DNA of 39,796 nucleotides from contig NZ_ACYY01000030.1 in the NCBI RefSeq assembly GCF_000176015.1, positions 1 through 39,796 of the forward strand. Direction: 5' to 3'. Position numbers and translations under genes: made by a program. Positions within the stretch are counted from its first letter, which is position 1. Every line of letters begins with the position of its first letter. The stretch is from Rhodobacter ferrooxidans (GTDB taxonomy: Bacteria; Pseudomonadota; Alphaproteobacteria; Rhodobacterales; Rhodobacteraceae). Below the pieces are notes generated by a model, which saw only the letters and a list, made by a program, of their open reading frames with translations, had not been told where the DNA came from and searched no databases. Shown in pieces: positions 18,467 to 28,868 of this stretch.

Positions 18467-18507
18467 GAGATTTTCTGCGATAAGACCGAGATTTTCTGCG
18501 ATAAGAC
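18467..18507. repeat. 20-bp tandem direct repeat (period 21) downstream of tRNA-Glu
   Basis: GAGATTTTCTGCGATAAGAC occurs twice without a mismatch, at 18467-18486 and 18488-18507, with one base between. It lies 21 bases past the CCA end of tRNA-Glu and upstream of secE. Possible roles are a duplicated regulatory site or a remnant of a tRNA-associated insertion event. Confidence 0.8.
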
Positions 18508-18528
18508 AATGCGCTTGTCACATCGAAG

Positions 18529-18603
18529 TGGCAGCCCGTAGGGGAGTCGAACCCCTCTTACCAGGTTGAAAACCTGGTGTCCTAACCGATAGACGAACGG
18601 GCC
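18529..18603 (-). tRNA. tRNA-Glu (anticodon TTC), CCA encoded
   Basis: The minus strand folds as a complete cloverleaf. The acceptor GGCCCGT pairs with ACGGGCT (one G-U pair), and the anticodon stem CCAGG/CCTGG encloses the loop TTTTCAA, giving anticodon TTC. The T-arm is GAGGGGTTCGACTCCCC. The discriminator is G and the 3' CCA is encoded at 18529-18531. It lies between the lytic transglycosylase gene and secE on the same strand. Confidence 0.96.
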
Positions 18604-18656
18604 ACGATGGGTCGTTTAGGCCACGGCAAGGCCTTGCGCAAGGGGGAAAATCCGCC

Positions 18657-19472
18657 TCAGCCGCCGATCCGCGCGCCCATGATGGCGATGGCTTCCTGAT
18701 AGACCGTCGCGGCGTTCCATTCCTTGATCACCGCGAAATTCGGCTCGCCCTTCTGGAACCCCGCCCCCGGCCGCCAGCCCTTTGCCGCCAGGTAATTCGC
18801 GGTCGAGGCCAGCGCATCGGACTGGTTCGACAGATCGATCCGACCGTCGCCGTCGCCGTCCACACCATAGCGCAGCACGTTGCCGGGCAGGAACTGGGTG
18901 TGGCCCACCTCACCATGCTTGGCACCGATGGTGGCGGCACTGATGGTGCCCTGATCCACCAGTTTCAGCGCGGCCAGCAGGTGGCCGGTAAAGAACTCGG
19001 TCCGGCGGCAGTCATAGGCCAGCGTGGCGATGGCCGAGACCACGTTGCTGTCGCCCATGAAGCCCCCAAAGCCGGTTTCCATGCCGTGAATGGCGATCAC
19101 CACCCCGGCGGGCACGCCAAAGCGGCGTTCCAGCGAGGCGTAGAACTCGGGCGATTGTGCCAGGCGTTTGCGGCCCTGCGATACGATCGTATCGGCACCA
19201 CGCACCTGCAGGAACTTCGCCAGGGTGTATTTGAAGCTTTTCTGGTTGCGGTCAGCACCTATGGTCCTGGTGGCGTAGCTGGCCCCCATCAATGCCGCGA
19301 TGCCGCGCTTGCCCACCCCGGCGCTGGCAGCCTCGTCGGCCATTTCGGCTTTCCAGGCCTCGAAGCCGCTGGAGGTGTTGCCGCAGGTGGCGGCCTGTGC
19401 CGCGGGGGCAGAGGTCAGCAGAACGGCGGTAATGATCGGCATAATGAATTTGTGAAGAAACACGAAGCGCAC
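18657..19472 (-). CDS. Lytic murein transglycosylase, MltB-like (SLT_2)
   Basis: This protein of about 271 residues has an N-terminal signal peptide ending near AAQA (residue 27), so it acts in the periplasm. The catalytic glutamate is Glu132 in HGMETGFGG, followed by family segments TLAYDCRRTEFF and GAKHGEVGHTQFLPGNV. Such enzymes cleave the MurNAc-GlcNAc bond to make 1,6-anhydro-muropeptides. It lacks the lipoprotein cysteine of E. coli MltB. Starts are GTG at 19472, GTG at 19463 (better spaced from AGGGTG) or ATG at 19442; all leave the signal peptide core intact. No downstream terminator is evident before tRNA-Glu. Confidence 0.88.
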   Translation of the reverse strand: MRFVFLHKFIMPIITAVLLTSAPAAQAATCGNTSSGFEAWKAEMADEAASAGVGKRGIAALMGASYATRTIGADRNQKSFKYTLAKFLQVRGADTIVSQGRKRLAQSPEFYASLERRFGVPAGVVIAIHGMETGFGGFMGDSNVVSAIATLAYDCRRTEFFTGHLLAALKLVDQGTISAATIGAKHGEVGHTQFLPGNVLRYGVDGDGDGRIDLSNQSDALASTANYLAAKGWRPGAGFQKGEPNFAVIKEWNAATVYQEAIAIMGARIGG

Positions 19473-19563
19473 CCTGATCCATGGACAGCGGCAGTCTATT
19501 CAGATCGCCGGGCCATGCAAGAGCGACTGCGGCCAAACCACGCTGCCGCAATCGAAAATATCA

Positions 19564-19600
19564 TTGGCCCCTCGCCCGCCATTTCCAGGCGAAGGGCCAA
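19564..19600 (-). terminator. Hairpin after trpB-like gene
   Basis: A 13-bp stem (TTGGCCCTTCGCC against GGCGAGGGGCCAA, one G-U pair) begins seven bases after the stop codon of the TrpB-like gene. Only a weak T-rich stretch (TATTTTC) follows, so it may end transcription or stabilise the 3' end. Confidence 0.6.
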
Positions 19601-19607
19601 GCCGGCG

Positions 19608-20813
19608 TCAGAGGCCTTCGCCAAAGCCGTGGTTTTCGGTGACGTAGTCGATGTCCTTGTCGCCGCGCCCCGACAGGTTGATCAGGATCGACTTGCCCGG
19701 ATGCGCCTTGGCCTCGCGCATTGCAAAAGCCACCGCATGCGCGCTTTCCAGCGCCGGAATGATGCCCTCGTGCCGCGACAGCGCAAAGAACGCCCCCAGT
19801 GCTTCCTTGTCATCGGCGCCGGTATAGTTCACCCGGCCGGTGCGGTGCAGATAGGCGTGCTCCGGCCCGACGCCCGGATAATCCAGCCCCGAGGCGATGG
19901 TGTGCACCGGTGCCGGTTCACCGGCGGCGTCCTTCAGCACCATGGTCTTGAAGCCGTGAATTTCGCCGTCCACCCCATAGGTGATGGTCGCCGCATGCTC
20001 GCCCAGCTTCGACGAGGTGCCGCAGGGCTCCACCCCATACAGCGCCACATCATCGTCGATGAAGCCCGAGAAGATGCCCATGGCGTTCGACCCGCCGCCG
20101 ACGCAGGCAGTGACGATATCGGGCAATTCGCCTGTCATATCAAGGAACTGCTCGCGCGCTTCGACCCCCACGACGTGCTGGAAATCGCGCACCATCATCG
20201 GGAAGGGATGCGGCCCCACCACAGAACCGATGGCAAACAGCGCGGTATCGGCCTGGCTCATGTAGCTCATGAAGCAACTGTCCACCGCCTCTTTCAGCGA
20301 CCGCCCGCCGAAAGATACCGGCACCACCGTGGCGCCCAGCAGCTTCATGCGGGTGACGTTCGGTGCTTCCTTGGCGATGTCGATTTCGCCCATATGGATC
20401 TCACATTCCATGCCGAAATAGGCCGCCGCCGTGGCCAGCGCCACCCCGTGCTGCCCTGCCCCGGTTTCCGCCATCAGCTTGGTCTTGCCCATGAACCGCG
20501 CCAGCAGGCCTTCGGCCATGCAGTGATTGAGCTTGTGGGCGCCGGTGTGGTTCAGATCCTCGCGCTTGGCATAAAGCTGCGCACCGCCGCAGATCGCCGA
20601 CAGGTTCTTCAGATGCGAGATCGGCGTCGGCCGCCCCTGAAAATGCTTGCGGATATAGCGCAGCTCGTTGATGAAATCGGCCGATTTCGACAGCCGGTCA
20701 TAGGCCTCGCGGATCGCCGCGAAATGCGGCACCAACGGAGGCGGCAGCATGGCCCCGCCATAAGCGCCGAAAAAGCCTTCGCGGGTCGGGTGGGATTTCA
20801 GATAGGCGCTCAT
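19608..20813 (-). CDS. trpB: Tryptophan synthase beta chain-like PLP enzyme, stand-alone
   Basis: This 401-residue protein is a fold-type II PLP enzyme. PLP lysine Lys94 is in HTGAHK, catalytic Glu116 in ETGAGQHG, the phosphate loop in VGGGSNA (residues 238-244), and the C-terminal LSGRGDKD is kept. It should condense indole with L-serine to make tryptophan, if it has the family activity. The residues after the lysine read [13 protein letters not shown], where canonical TrpB has KINN. Neither trpA nor trpF is nearby; the neighbours are katG and a transglycosylase. It may therefore be a second, divergent TrpB. GAGGAG precedes the chosen ATG at 20813. Confidence 0.85.
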   Translation of the reverse strand: MSAYLKSHPTREGFFGAYGGAMLPPPLVPHFAAIREAYDRLSKSADFINELRYIRKHFQGRPTPISHLKNLSAICGGAQLYAKREDLNHTGAHKLNHCMAEGLLARFMGKTKLMAETGAGQHGVALATAAAYFGMECEIHMGEIDIAKEAPNVTRMKLLGATVVPVSFGGRSLKEAVDSCFMSYMSQADTALFAIGSVVGPHPFPMMVRDFQHVVGVEAREQFLDMTGELPDIVTACVGGGSNAMGIFSGFIDDDVALYGVEPCGTSSKLGEHAATITYGVDGEIHGFKTMVLKDAAGEPAPVHTIASGLDYPGVGPEHAYLHRTGRVNYTGADDKEALGAFFALSRHEGIIPALESAHAVAFAMREAKAHPGKSILINLSGRGDKDIDYVTENHGFGEGL

Positions 20814-20941
20814 CGGGCACGTCTCCTCGGGGTTGGGTCGTGCGCACAATGTCAGGGCAAAGGCTTCTGGCCAAGCGCGTTTGTGGTCGCAGGCCGCAAG
20901 GCCGGGGCGGCGGCGCGGCAGGTCTGCCAGGGCCGGAAGGC

Positions 20942-20986
20942 AAACCGCCCCGCACTACCCGTCAGGGTCGTGCGGGGCGGCGGTTT
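20942..20986. terminator. Terminator after katG, probably bidirectional in form
   Basis: An 11-bp GC stem (CCGCCCCGCAC/GTGCGGGGCGG) encloses a loop that can itself pair (ACCC/GGGT) and is followed by TTT on the minus strand. It overlaps the end of katG by position, directly after its stop codon, and would separate katG from the TrpB-like gene. Confidence 0.75.
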
Positions 20987-23209
<2,223 letters not shown>

Positions 23210-23223
23210 TCACGTCCTGCGAC

Positions 23224-23252
23224 AGCCTAGCACAGCACAGCGATAAACAGAA
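23224..23252 (-). promoter_or_regulatory. Candidate katG promoter
   Basis: On the minus strand TTCTGT (23247-23252) and TAGGCT (23224-23229) are 17 bp apart and point toward katG. Both hexamers match the consensus poorly, as expected for an activator-dependent promoter. The -35 box lies inside the proposed OxyR dyad. Confidence 0.4.
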
Positions 23253-23270
23253 TTTGCATTTTCTTATCGC
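23240..23270. promoter_or_regulatory. OxyR-like operator dyad between katG and oxyR
   Basis: GCGATAA (23240-23246) and TTATCGC (23264-23270) are perfect inverted repeats separated by 17 AT-rich bases. The site spans the only AT-rich part of the intergenic region and overlaps the candidate promoters of both genes. LysR-type regulators bind such extended dyads, so autoregulation of oxyR and activation of katG are likely. Confidence 0.55.
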
Positions 23271-23287
23271 GGCGATATCCTGCGCTT

Positions 23288-24187
23288 ATGAATGGCTTGA
23301 CCATGCGACACCTGCACTACTTCGAGGCGCTGGCCCGGCACGGCCATTTCGGGCGCGCCGCCGAGGCTTGCGCCATCTCGCAGCCCGCGCTGTCGATGCA
23401 GATGAAGGAACTGGAGGCGCTGCTGGGCGCGCCGCTGATCGAGCGCGGGCCGCGGCAGATCCGGCTGACCAGCCTGGGCGAGGCCTTCGCCCTGCGCGCC
23501 CGCGCCATCCTGCGCGAGGTTGATGAACTGGGCGATCTGGCCCGCGCCGCCTTCAGCCCGCTGACCGGGCGGCTGCGGATCGGCGTCATCCCGACCGTCG
23601 CCCCCTATCTGCTGCCGGAAATCATCCAGAAACTTTCGCAGCGGTTTCCGGGGCTTGATCTGCGCCCGCGCGAGGCGGTGACCGCCAAGCTGGTCAAGGA
23701 TCTGATCGAGGGGCGGCTGGATACCGCCATCGTCGCGCTGCCGGTATCCGAACCCAGCCTGCACGAACAGCCGCTGTTTGCCGAGGAATTCGTGCTGGTG
23801 CGCCCGGCCGCCGATGCAGACCTGCCGGTGCCCAACCCCGAAACCCTGCGCGAGATGCGGCTGCTGTTGCTGGAGGAAGGCCATTGCTTCCGCGATCAGG
23901 CGCTGTCGTTCTGCAAGATGTCGGCCTCCGAGCCGCGCGACCTGATGGAGGGCTCCTCGCTGACCACGCTGGTGCAGATGGTGGGTGCCGGCATCGGCGT
24001 CACCCTGATCCCGCAGATGGCCATCCCGATCGAGACGCGCTCGGCGCAGGTGTCGGTGGCGCGGCTGGCCAGCCCGCGGCCAAGCCGCACCATCGGCATG
24101 GTCTGGCGCCGCACCAACCCGCTGTCGGAACAACTGGTGCATGTGGCCGGGCTGGTGCGCGCGGCGGGGATGCCGCACAACACCTGA
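23288..24187 (+). CDS. oxyR: Hydrogen peroxide-sensing LysR regulator OxyR
   Basis: This 299-residue LysR-family protein has an N-terminal winged helix-turn-helix (GHFGRAAEACAISQPALSMQ, residues 19-38). The C-terminal sensor domain carries EEGHCFRDQALSFC, with Cys200 and Cys209 nine residues apart, exactly the disulfide pair that defines OxyR (E. coli Cys199/Cys208). Peroxide oxidises this pair and switches the protein to activate defence genes, here most obviously the divergent katG. The ATG at 23288 has no ribosome-binding site. An ATG five codons later is an alternative, and a leaderless transcript from TTGCAT/TATCCT upstream is possible. Confidence 0.94.
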   Translation: MNGLTMRHLHYFEALARHGHFGRAAEACAISQPALSMQMKELEALLGAPLIERGPRQIRLTSLGEAFALRARAILREVDELGDLARAAFSPLTGRLRIGVIPTVAPYLLPEIIQKLSQRFPGLDLRPREAVTAKLVKDLIEGRLDTAIVALPVSEPSLHEQPLFAEEFVLVRPAADADLPVPNPETLREMRLLLLEEGHCFRDQALSFCKMSASEPRDLMEGSSLTTLVQMVGAGIGVTLIPQMAIPIETRSAQVSVARLASPRPSRTIGMVWRRTNPLSEQLVHVAGLVRAAGMPHNT

Positions 24188-24193
24188 GCGGTA

Positions 24194-24634
24194 TCAGCAG
24201 CTGGGGCAACCCTGTGCGGCGGTCGGTGCCACCGGGGCATAGCCCTCGGCCAGCAGCCGCTGCATGCCGCCCGCCACGTCCACCACCTGCATGTCGACCA
24301 GCGGTGCCACCTCGGACGAGGCAATCCCCGACCGACGCCCCGAACGGCAGATCAGCGCCAGTTTCTGCCCCGGCGCCAGATGCGGCCTTACCGCCTGCAG
24401 AAAGCTGTCGGCATCGGTATAGGTGACCAGCAACGCCCCTTCGACCACGCCGGTCTCCTGCCATTCCTCGGGGCTGCGGATGTCCACCAGCAAGGTCGCC
24501 TTGTCGGCAGCCAGCGTCGCGCCAGAGGGCGATTCCTGCGTCAGGTTGGCCGGCGTGGCACCGACCCAGGCCGCAGGTGTCGCGACAGCCAGCCCGGCCA
24601 GCGCCATCAGTCCAAGCATCTGTCGTCTGTGCAT
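24194..24634 (-). CDS. Tat-exported rhodanese-domain protein
   Basis: This 146-residue protein starts MHRRQMLGLMALAGLAV, a twin-arginine signal, so it should be exported folded to the periplasm. The mature part is a single rhodanese domain: LLVDIRSPEEWQETGVVEGALLV and the active-site loop ICRSGRRSG with Cys96. Rhodaneses carry sulfur as a cysteine persulfide; the acceptor is unknown. The C-terminus ends QGCPSC, a CxxC pair (Cys143, Cys146) outside the core domain. The start at 24634 fits GGGA spacing; 24640 is possible. A perfect palindrome lies just upstream. Confidence 0.85.
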   Translation of the reverse strand: MHRRQMLGLMALAGLAVATPAAWVGATPANLTQESPSGATLAADKATLLVDIRSPEEWQETGVVEGALLVTYTDADSFLQAVRPHLAPGQKLALICRSGRRSGIASSEVAPLVDMQVVDVAGGMQRLLAEGYAPVAPTAAQGCPSC

Positions 24635-24668
24635 GATCATCCCATTCGTTGTTTTGAATATATCTGGC

Positions 24669-24686
24669 CCTTTTGCCGGCAAAAGG
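24669..24686. promoter_or_regulatory. 18-bp perfect palindrome upstream of the rhodanese gene
   Basis: CCTTTTGCCGGCAAAAGG equals its reverse complement and lies about 35 bases upstream of the rhodanese start, in the divergent gap to the hemolysin-III gene. On the minus strand it covers the -35 position of a promoter whose -10 would be TATATT (spacing 17 from CTTTTG). That arrangement suits a repressor operator. The regulator is not visible in the window. Confidence 0.5.
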
Positions 24687-24780
24687 CAAGATGACGGCGG
24701 CATGGGCCGACAACATGGCGCTGATCACGAATTGGCGACAGGCAGTAGCCAAGACCCGGCCGGCACCTTAGGGTCATCCC

Positions 24781-25440
24781 ATGGGACTTATGCTGACCTC
24801 TCGCAGCGGATACAGCCGCGCCGAACGCATCAGCGATGCGGCGGTGCATCTGTCGGGACTGTCGATGGCACTGCTGGCGGTGCCGGTGCTGATCACGCTG
24901 GCCGTGATCTGGCGCGGCGATGCATCGGCGGTGTCGGGGGTGGCGGTCTATGGCGCAACCCTGATTGCGATGATCCTGTTTTCGGCGCTGTGCAACATGG
25001 TGGCGCATCCGACATGGAGCATGATCTTCCGCCGGCTTGACCATTCCGCGATCTACTGGAAAATCGCGGGCACCTTCACGGCTTTCGTGCTGATCTCGGG
25101 GCAAGGCGCGCTGCTGCTTGTCGGAATCTGGGCTGCGGCGCTGTGCGGCACGGCGCTGCGGGTGCTGGCGCCGGACCGCTTGCGCTGGCTGGCGCTGGGG
25201 CTTTACCTGGCAATGGGCTGGATCGGCACGGCGGTCGGCTGGCCGATGTTTGCCAGCTATTCCGCCCCGGTCCTGCTGCTGATGGCCATGGGGGGCGGGC
25301 TTTACACCATCGGCACCGGGTTTTTCCTGTTCGACCGCCTGCCGTTCCACACCACGATCTGGCATGGCTTCGTGCTGACCGCGACCGGGATGTTCTACGC
25401 CGCGGTGATCCTGCGGCTGGCCGAAACGAGTGTGACATGA
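24781..25440 (+). CDS. Hemolysin III / PAQR-family membrane protein
   Basis: This 219-residue protein has seven hydrophobic segments and the features of the HlyIII/TrhA branch of the PAQR family. SALCNMVAH stands at the first conserved Ser/His position, RRLDHSAIYWKIAGTFTAF after helix 3, and the C-terminal FHTTIWHGFVL carries two histidines. The conserved histidines and aspartate are thought to bind a metal in the membrane. Despite the name, cell lysis is not an established role; members affect membrane energetics. AGGG lies seven bases before the ATG. Its stop overlaps the start of the next gene (ATGA), so the two are translated together. Confidence 0.85.
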   Translation: MGLMLTSRSGYSRAERISDAAVHLSGLSMALLAVPVLITLAVIWRGDASAVSGVAVYGATLIAMILFSALCNMVAHPTWSMIFRRLDHSAIYWKIAGTFTAFVLISGQGALLLVGIWAAALCGTALRVLAPDRLRWLALGLYLAMGWIGTAVGWPMFASYSAPVLLLMAMGGGLYTIGTGFFLFDRLPFHTTIWHGFVLTATGMFYAAVILRLAETSVT

Positions 25441-25871
25441 CCGCAAGCGACCCCCACGACCTGCAACGCTTCGTCAAGGCGCAATGGACTGTGTTCGAGA
25501 CGGCGATGACCGAGTTGCAGGCCGGGCGCAAGCAGACCCACTGGATGTGGTTCATCTTTCCGCAAATGCGCGGCCTGGGGCAATCGCCGATGGCCGAGCG
25601 CTACGGCATCGCCTCGCTGGACGAGGCCAAGGCCTATCTTGCCCACAAGGTGCTGGGGCGGCGGCTGGAGCTTGCCTGCGAAACCGTGCTGGCCCGCGAC
25701 CCGAAGCCGCTGACCACGCTGTTCGCCCCGCCTGACGACCGCAAGTTCCTGTCATGCATGAGCCTGTTTTCACAAGCCGACCCCAGTGCGTTTTCGCCAT
25801 TCCGCATGGCGTTGCAACGCTGGGGCGGCGGCGTGCCAGATGCCGGCACGGCCAGGCTGCTGGGCCTCTGA
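25437..25871 (+). CDS. DUF1810 family protein
   Basis: This 144-residue soluble protein matches the DUF1810 family. It has DLQRFVKAQ at the N-terminus, the characteristic KQTHWMWFIFPQMRGLG at about residues 34-50, and a C-terminal DRKFLSCMSLFSQ. The family is widespread and has no settled biochemical function. The ATG overlaps the stop codon of the hemolysin-III gene, so the pair forms a two-gene operon. No terminator is obvious after it. Confidence 0.85.
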   Translation: MTASDPHDLQRFVKAQWTVFETAMTELQAGRKQTHWMWFIFPQMRGLGQSPMAERYGIASLDEAKAYLAHKVLGRRLELACETVLARDPKPLTTLFAPPDDRKFLSCMSLFSQADPSAFSPFRMALQRWGGGVPDAGTARLLGL

Positions 25872-25985
25872 GCGGCGGTTCCGCGAAGGGTTGATCGACG
25901 TGGCAATCACGCCCGGCGTCGCCCGCACACACGCCGCGTTCCGGCCGTTCTCGGGGGCGGCATGCTGGACATCGGCGGCGGCGGG

Positions 25986-26015
25986 TTGGCTGGGCGAGGG
26001 TTTGGCTGGGCGAGG
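25986..26015. repeat. 14-bp direct repeat (period 16)
   Basis: TTGGCTGGGCGAGG occurs at 25986-25999 and 26002-26015 in the gap between the convergent DUF1810 and feoC genes. The remainder of this 190-base gap shows no gene and no clear terminator. Confidence 0.6.
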
Positions 26016-26061
26016 CCGTCAATTCCGCCAAAGCTGCGTCTTGTCAGGTCGGTTTTTTCGA

Positions 26062-26313
26062 TCAGGACCCAAATTCTGCCGCGGGGGCGATGAACTCGTA
26101 GGTTTCAAACCCGGACGCGTCGCAACTGCAGCCACCGCACCCTGTGGATTTGGCACAGGACGGCGCGGCGATCTGGTGGCGCAGCGTGCCCTTGGCGACC
26201 CAATGCGCCAGCATCCCGCGCAACGCTTCGGGGTCGCGGCGGAAATGCAGCGCGATGTCGGAAAGGCTGGCCCGGCCGCGGTCTTGCACATAGGCGCGGA
26301 TATCCATCAGCAT
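26062..26313 (-). CDS. feoC: FeoC-like small winged-helix protein
   Basis: This 83-residue protein has a winged-helix fold segment (SLSDIALHFRRDPEALRGMLAHWVAKGTL). A cysteine-rich wing holds Cys53, Cys59, Cys62 and Cys64, which in FeoC proteins can hold an iron-sulfur cluster. FeoC modulates stability or activity of FeoB in some species. It starts 11 bases after feoB, and its GAGGG ribosome-binding site overlaps the feoB stop region. It is the last gene of the ferrous-iron operon. Confidence 0.85.
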   Translation of the reverse strand: MLMDIRAYVQDRGRASLSDIALHFRRDPEALRGMLAHWVAKGTLRHQIAAPSCAKSTGCGGCSCDASGFETYEFIAPAAEFGS

Positions 26314-26323
26314 CGGCTCGCCC

Positions 26324-28621
26324 TCACTCTGCCACGACCGGCGCAGACCGCCGGGCCGACCGGCCCAGCAGGCGCAGGGTCAGGATTGTCAGTGCAAAGG
26401 CCGCCAGCACCCCGGCGATCCAGGCACCGGAACTGCCGGGATGGCGGGCGAAGGTCGCGGCCTGATAGAACAGCACCGCCGAGCCCCAGCCCATCAGCGT
26501 GGTCCAGCCGCTGACAAAAGCCGTCCAGCGCGGCCCGGATTCGCGCCAAACCGCGGCAATCGCCGCCGAGCAGGGCATGTAAAGCAGCACCATCAGCAGG
26601 TAGGCGAAGGCCCCGATCTGACCATCGAACTGCGCGCGCATCGCGCCGAAGGTTTCGGGTTCGACCGCCAGCTCTGCCGCCGCGGCATCGGTCGAACTGA
26701 CATCTCCGACCGAAAGCCCCAGCGGGTCGCTGAACGTATCGCCAAGGCCCGACAGGTTGGTGCCGATGCTGGCCACGGCGGCGGCCAGACCGCCACCCAG
26801 ATCGAACTCGGTCGCCGCGACCGGACCCTGCCCGGCATAAAGCGCGTTCAGCGTGCCGACCACCGCCTCCTTGGCCAGAATCCCGGTGAACACCCCGACG
26901 GCGGCGGGCCAGTTGTCGGCCTCGATCCCCATCGGCTCGAACACCGGCACGATCTGGCGGCCGATTTCCGACAGCATCGAGTTGTCGGTGTTCTGATTGT
27001 CGAAGCTGCCGTCGCGGCCCCAGGAGTTCAGGAAGGCCAGCACCATGATCACCGGCACCAGCACCCGGCCGGCGCGGATCACGAAACCCTTCAGCCGGTC
27101 CCAGGTGCGGATCAGCACGCCTTTCAGCGTCGGCAGGTGATAGGGCGGCAGTTCCATCACGAAGGGCGAGATCGCCCCGGGCAGCAGCGTCGATTTCAGC
27201 ACAAAGCCGGTCAGCACCGCCGCGGCAATGCCGATCAGATACAGCGCGAACACCAGATTCTGCCCGCCGGTGGGAAAGAACGCGGCGGCGAACAGCGCAT
27301 AGACCGGCAGCCGCGCGCCGCAGGACATGAAGGGCACCATCGCCACCGTCATCGCCCGGTCGCGGGCATCCTCCAGCGTGCGGGTGGCCATGATCGCGGG
27401 CACGTTGCAGCCAAAGCCGACGATCAGCGGCACGAAGGCCTTGCCCGGCAGGCCGATGGCACGCATGGCGCGGTCCATCACGAAGGCGGCGCGCGCCATG
27501 TAACCCGAATCCTCCAGCATCGACAGCACCAGAAACAGGCAGGCGATCACCGGAATGAAGGTGGCCAGCGTCTGCACCCCACCGCCCAGACCGGTGGCCA
27601 GCAGCGTGGTCAGCCAATCGGGGCTGCCGATGGCCCGCAACAGATGGCCAAAGCCATCGACGAAGATCGTGCCCGCCGCGATGTCGAAAAAGTCGATGAA
27701 GGCGCTGCCCACATTGATGGTGAACATGAACATCAGATACATCACCGCCAGAAAGATCGGGATGCCAAGCGCACGGTTCAGGATCACCCGGTCGATGCTG
27801 TCCGACAGCGTGCTGTCCAGTTCAAGGACGCGGCGGATGCTGGGGGCGGTAACGTCCGCCACCGCGTCATAGCGGCCGCTGGCGATGGCGGTATCAACGT
27901 CATAGCCCAGCGTTTCGGCCAGTGCCGCCCGGGTTTGCTGCACATGCGCCGCGAGATCGGGCATCCGCGCCAGCAGCGTCTCGTCGCCCTCCAGCAAGGC
28001 CAGCGCCAGCCAGCGCGGTGCCCGCACCGCACCGGCCTGTGCCACCAGCGGCAGCAGATCGGCCACCGCCGCCTCGATTTCCGGGCCATAGTGGATCGGC
28101 GGGGCCGTCGGCACCCCGACTGCTGCGGCGCGGACGATCTCGGCCTTCAGCGCTTCGATGCCGACCCCGGTGGCGGCGACGATCGGCAGCACCGGGCAGC
28201 CCAGCCCGCGCGACAGCGCCGCGGTGTCGATCTCGATGCCGCGCGCCTTGGCGATATCCATCATGTTCAGCGCCAGCAGCACCGGCAGCCCCATCTCGAT
28301 CAACTGGATGGTCAGGTAAAGGTTGCGTTCCAGGTTCGAGGCATCGACGATGTTGACGATGATCTGTGCGGCCCCCGACAGCGCATAATCGCGCGCCACC
28401 CGTTCATCGGGCGAAACCGCCTGGGTGCAGGCCAGCGAATAGGTGCCGGGCAGGTCGATCACCTCGACCCGGCTGGCGCCATGCGCAAAGCGGCCCGACT
28501 TGCGTTCCACCGTGACGCCGGGCCAGTTGCCGACCTGCTGGCGGGTGCCGGTCAGCGCGTTGAACAGCGTGGTCTTGCCGCAGTTCGGATTGCCCAGCAG
28601 GGCGATGGTGAAATCGGTCAT
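26324..28621 (-). CDS. feoB: Ferrous iron transporter FeoB
   Basis: This 765-residue inner-membrane protein imports Fe(II). The cytoplasmic G domain has GNPNCGKT (residues 10-17), DLPG (56-59) and NMMD (119-122), and it is followed by a helical GDI-like region. The membrane part contains the two Gate regions; VPLIVGFGCNVPAIMATRTLE and the later LLYMPCSAAIAAV hold conserved cysteines. The ATG at 28621 overlaps the feoA2 stop codon (ATGA), which decides the start over one three codons earlier. The operon order is feoA1-feoA2-feoB-feoC. Confidence 0.97.
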   Translation of the reverse strand: MTDFTIALLGNPNCGKTTLFNALTGTRQQVGNWPGVTVERKSGRFAHGASRVEVIDLPGTYSLACTQAVSPDERVARDYALSGAAQIIVNIVDASNLERNLYLTIQLIEMGLPVLLALNMMDIAKARGIEIDTAALSRGLGCPVLPIVAATGVGIEALKAEIVRAAAVGVPTAPPIHYGPEIEAAVADLLPLVAQAGAVRAPRWLALALLEGDETLLARMPDLAAHVQQTRAALAETLGYDVDTAIASGRYDAVADVTAPSIRRVLELDSTLSDSIDRVILNRALGIPIFLAVMYLMFMFTINVGSAFIDFFDIAAGTIFVDGFGHLLRAIGSPDWLTTLLATGLGGGVQTLATFIPVIACLFLVLSMLEDSGYMARAAFVMDRAMRAIGLPGKAFVPLIVGFGCNVPAIMATRTLEDARDRAMTVAMVPFMSCGARLPVYALFAAAFFPTGGQNLVFALYLIGIAAAVLTGFVLKSTLLPGAISPFVMELPPYHLPTLKGVLIRTWDRLKGFVIRAGRVLVPVIMVLAFLNSWGRDGSFDNQNTDNSMLSEIGRQIVPVFEPMGIEADNWPAAVGVFTGILAKEAVVGTLNALYAGQGPVAATEFDLGGGLAAAVASIGTNLSGLGDTFSDPLGLSVGDVSSTDAAAAELAVEPETFGAMRAQFDGQIGAFAYLLMVLLYMPCSAAIAAVWRESGPRWTAFVSGWTTLMGWGSAVLFYQAATFARHPGSSGAWIAGVLAAFALTILTLRLLGRSARRSAPVVAE

Positions 28622-28857
28622 TCCGCGCACCCTTCGATTTCCAGCGCCTCGGCCTCGGCCTTGCGCAGCGACAACCGAAAACCGCGCAACTCGATCATGA
28701 TCGGGTCGCCCAAGGGGGCGATGTTGACCAGACGCAGACGGGTTCCCGGGGTCAGCCCCATCGACAGCAGCTTTTGCCGGTAGGCCTGCCCGCCCGGGGC
28801 ATAGCCTGCGACGCGCACCAGGCCGCCAAGCGGTATATCAGAGAATTTCAATGCCAT
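28618..28857 (-). CDS. feoA: FeoA domain protein, second copy
   Basis: This 79-residue protein is a single SH3-like FeoA domain (LKFSDIPLGGLVRVAGY, then KLLSMGLTPGTRLRLVNIAPLGDPI). FeoA proteins bind FeoB and are needed for Fe(II) uptake. The ATG at 28857 is chosen because AAAGGG lies seven bases upstream; the in-frame ATG at 28872 has no such site but overlaps the feoA1 stop. It overlaps feoB by four bases. Confidence 0.9.
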   Translation of the reverse strand: MALKFSDIPLGGLVRVAGYAPGGQAYRQKLLSMGLTPGTRLRLVNIAPLGDPIMIELRGFRLSLRKAEAEALEIEGCAE

Positions 28858-28868
28858 AGCCGGCCCTT

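Noticed and set aside
26441-28783. Plus-strand frame of 780 codons opposite feoB
   Set aside because: It is a shadow of feoB with His/Gln/Arg-rich composition; feoB has full motif support on the other strand.
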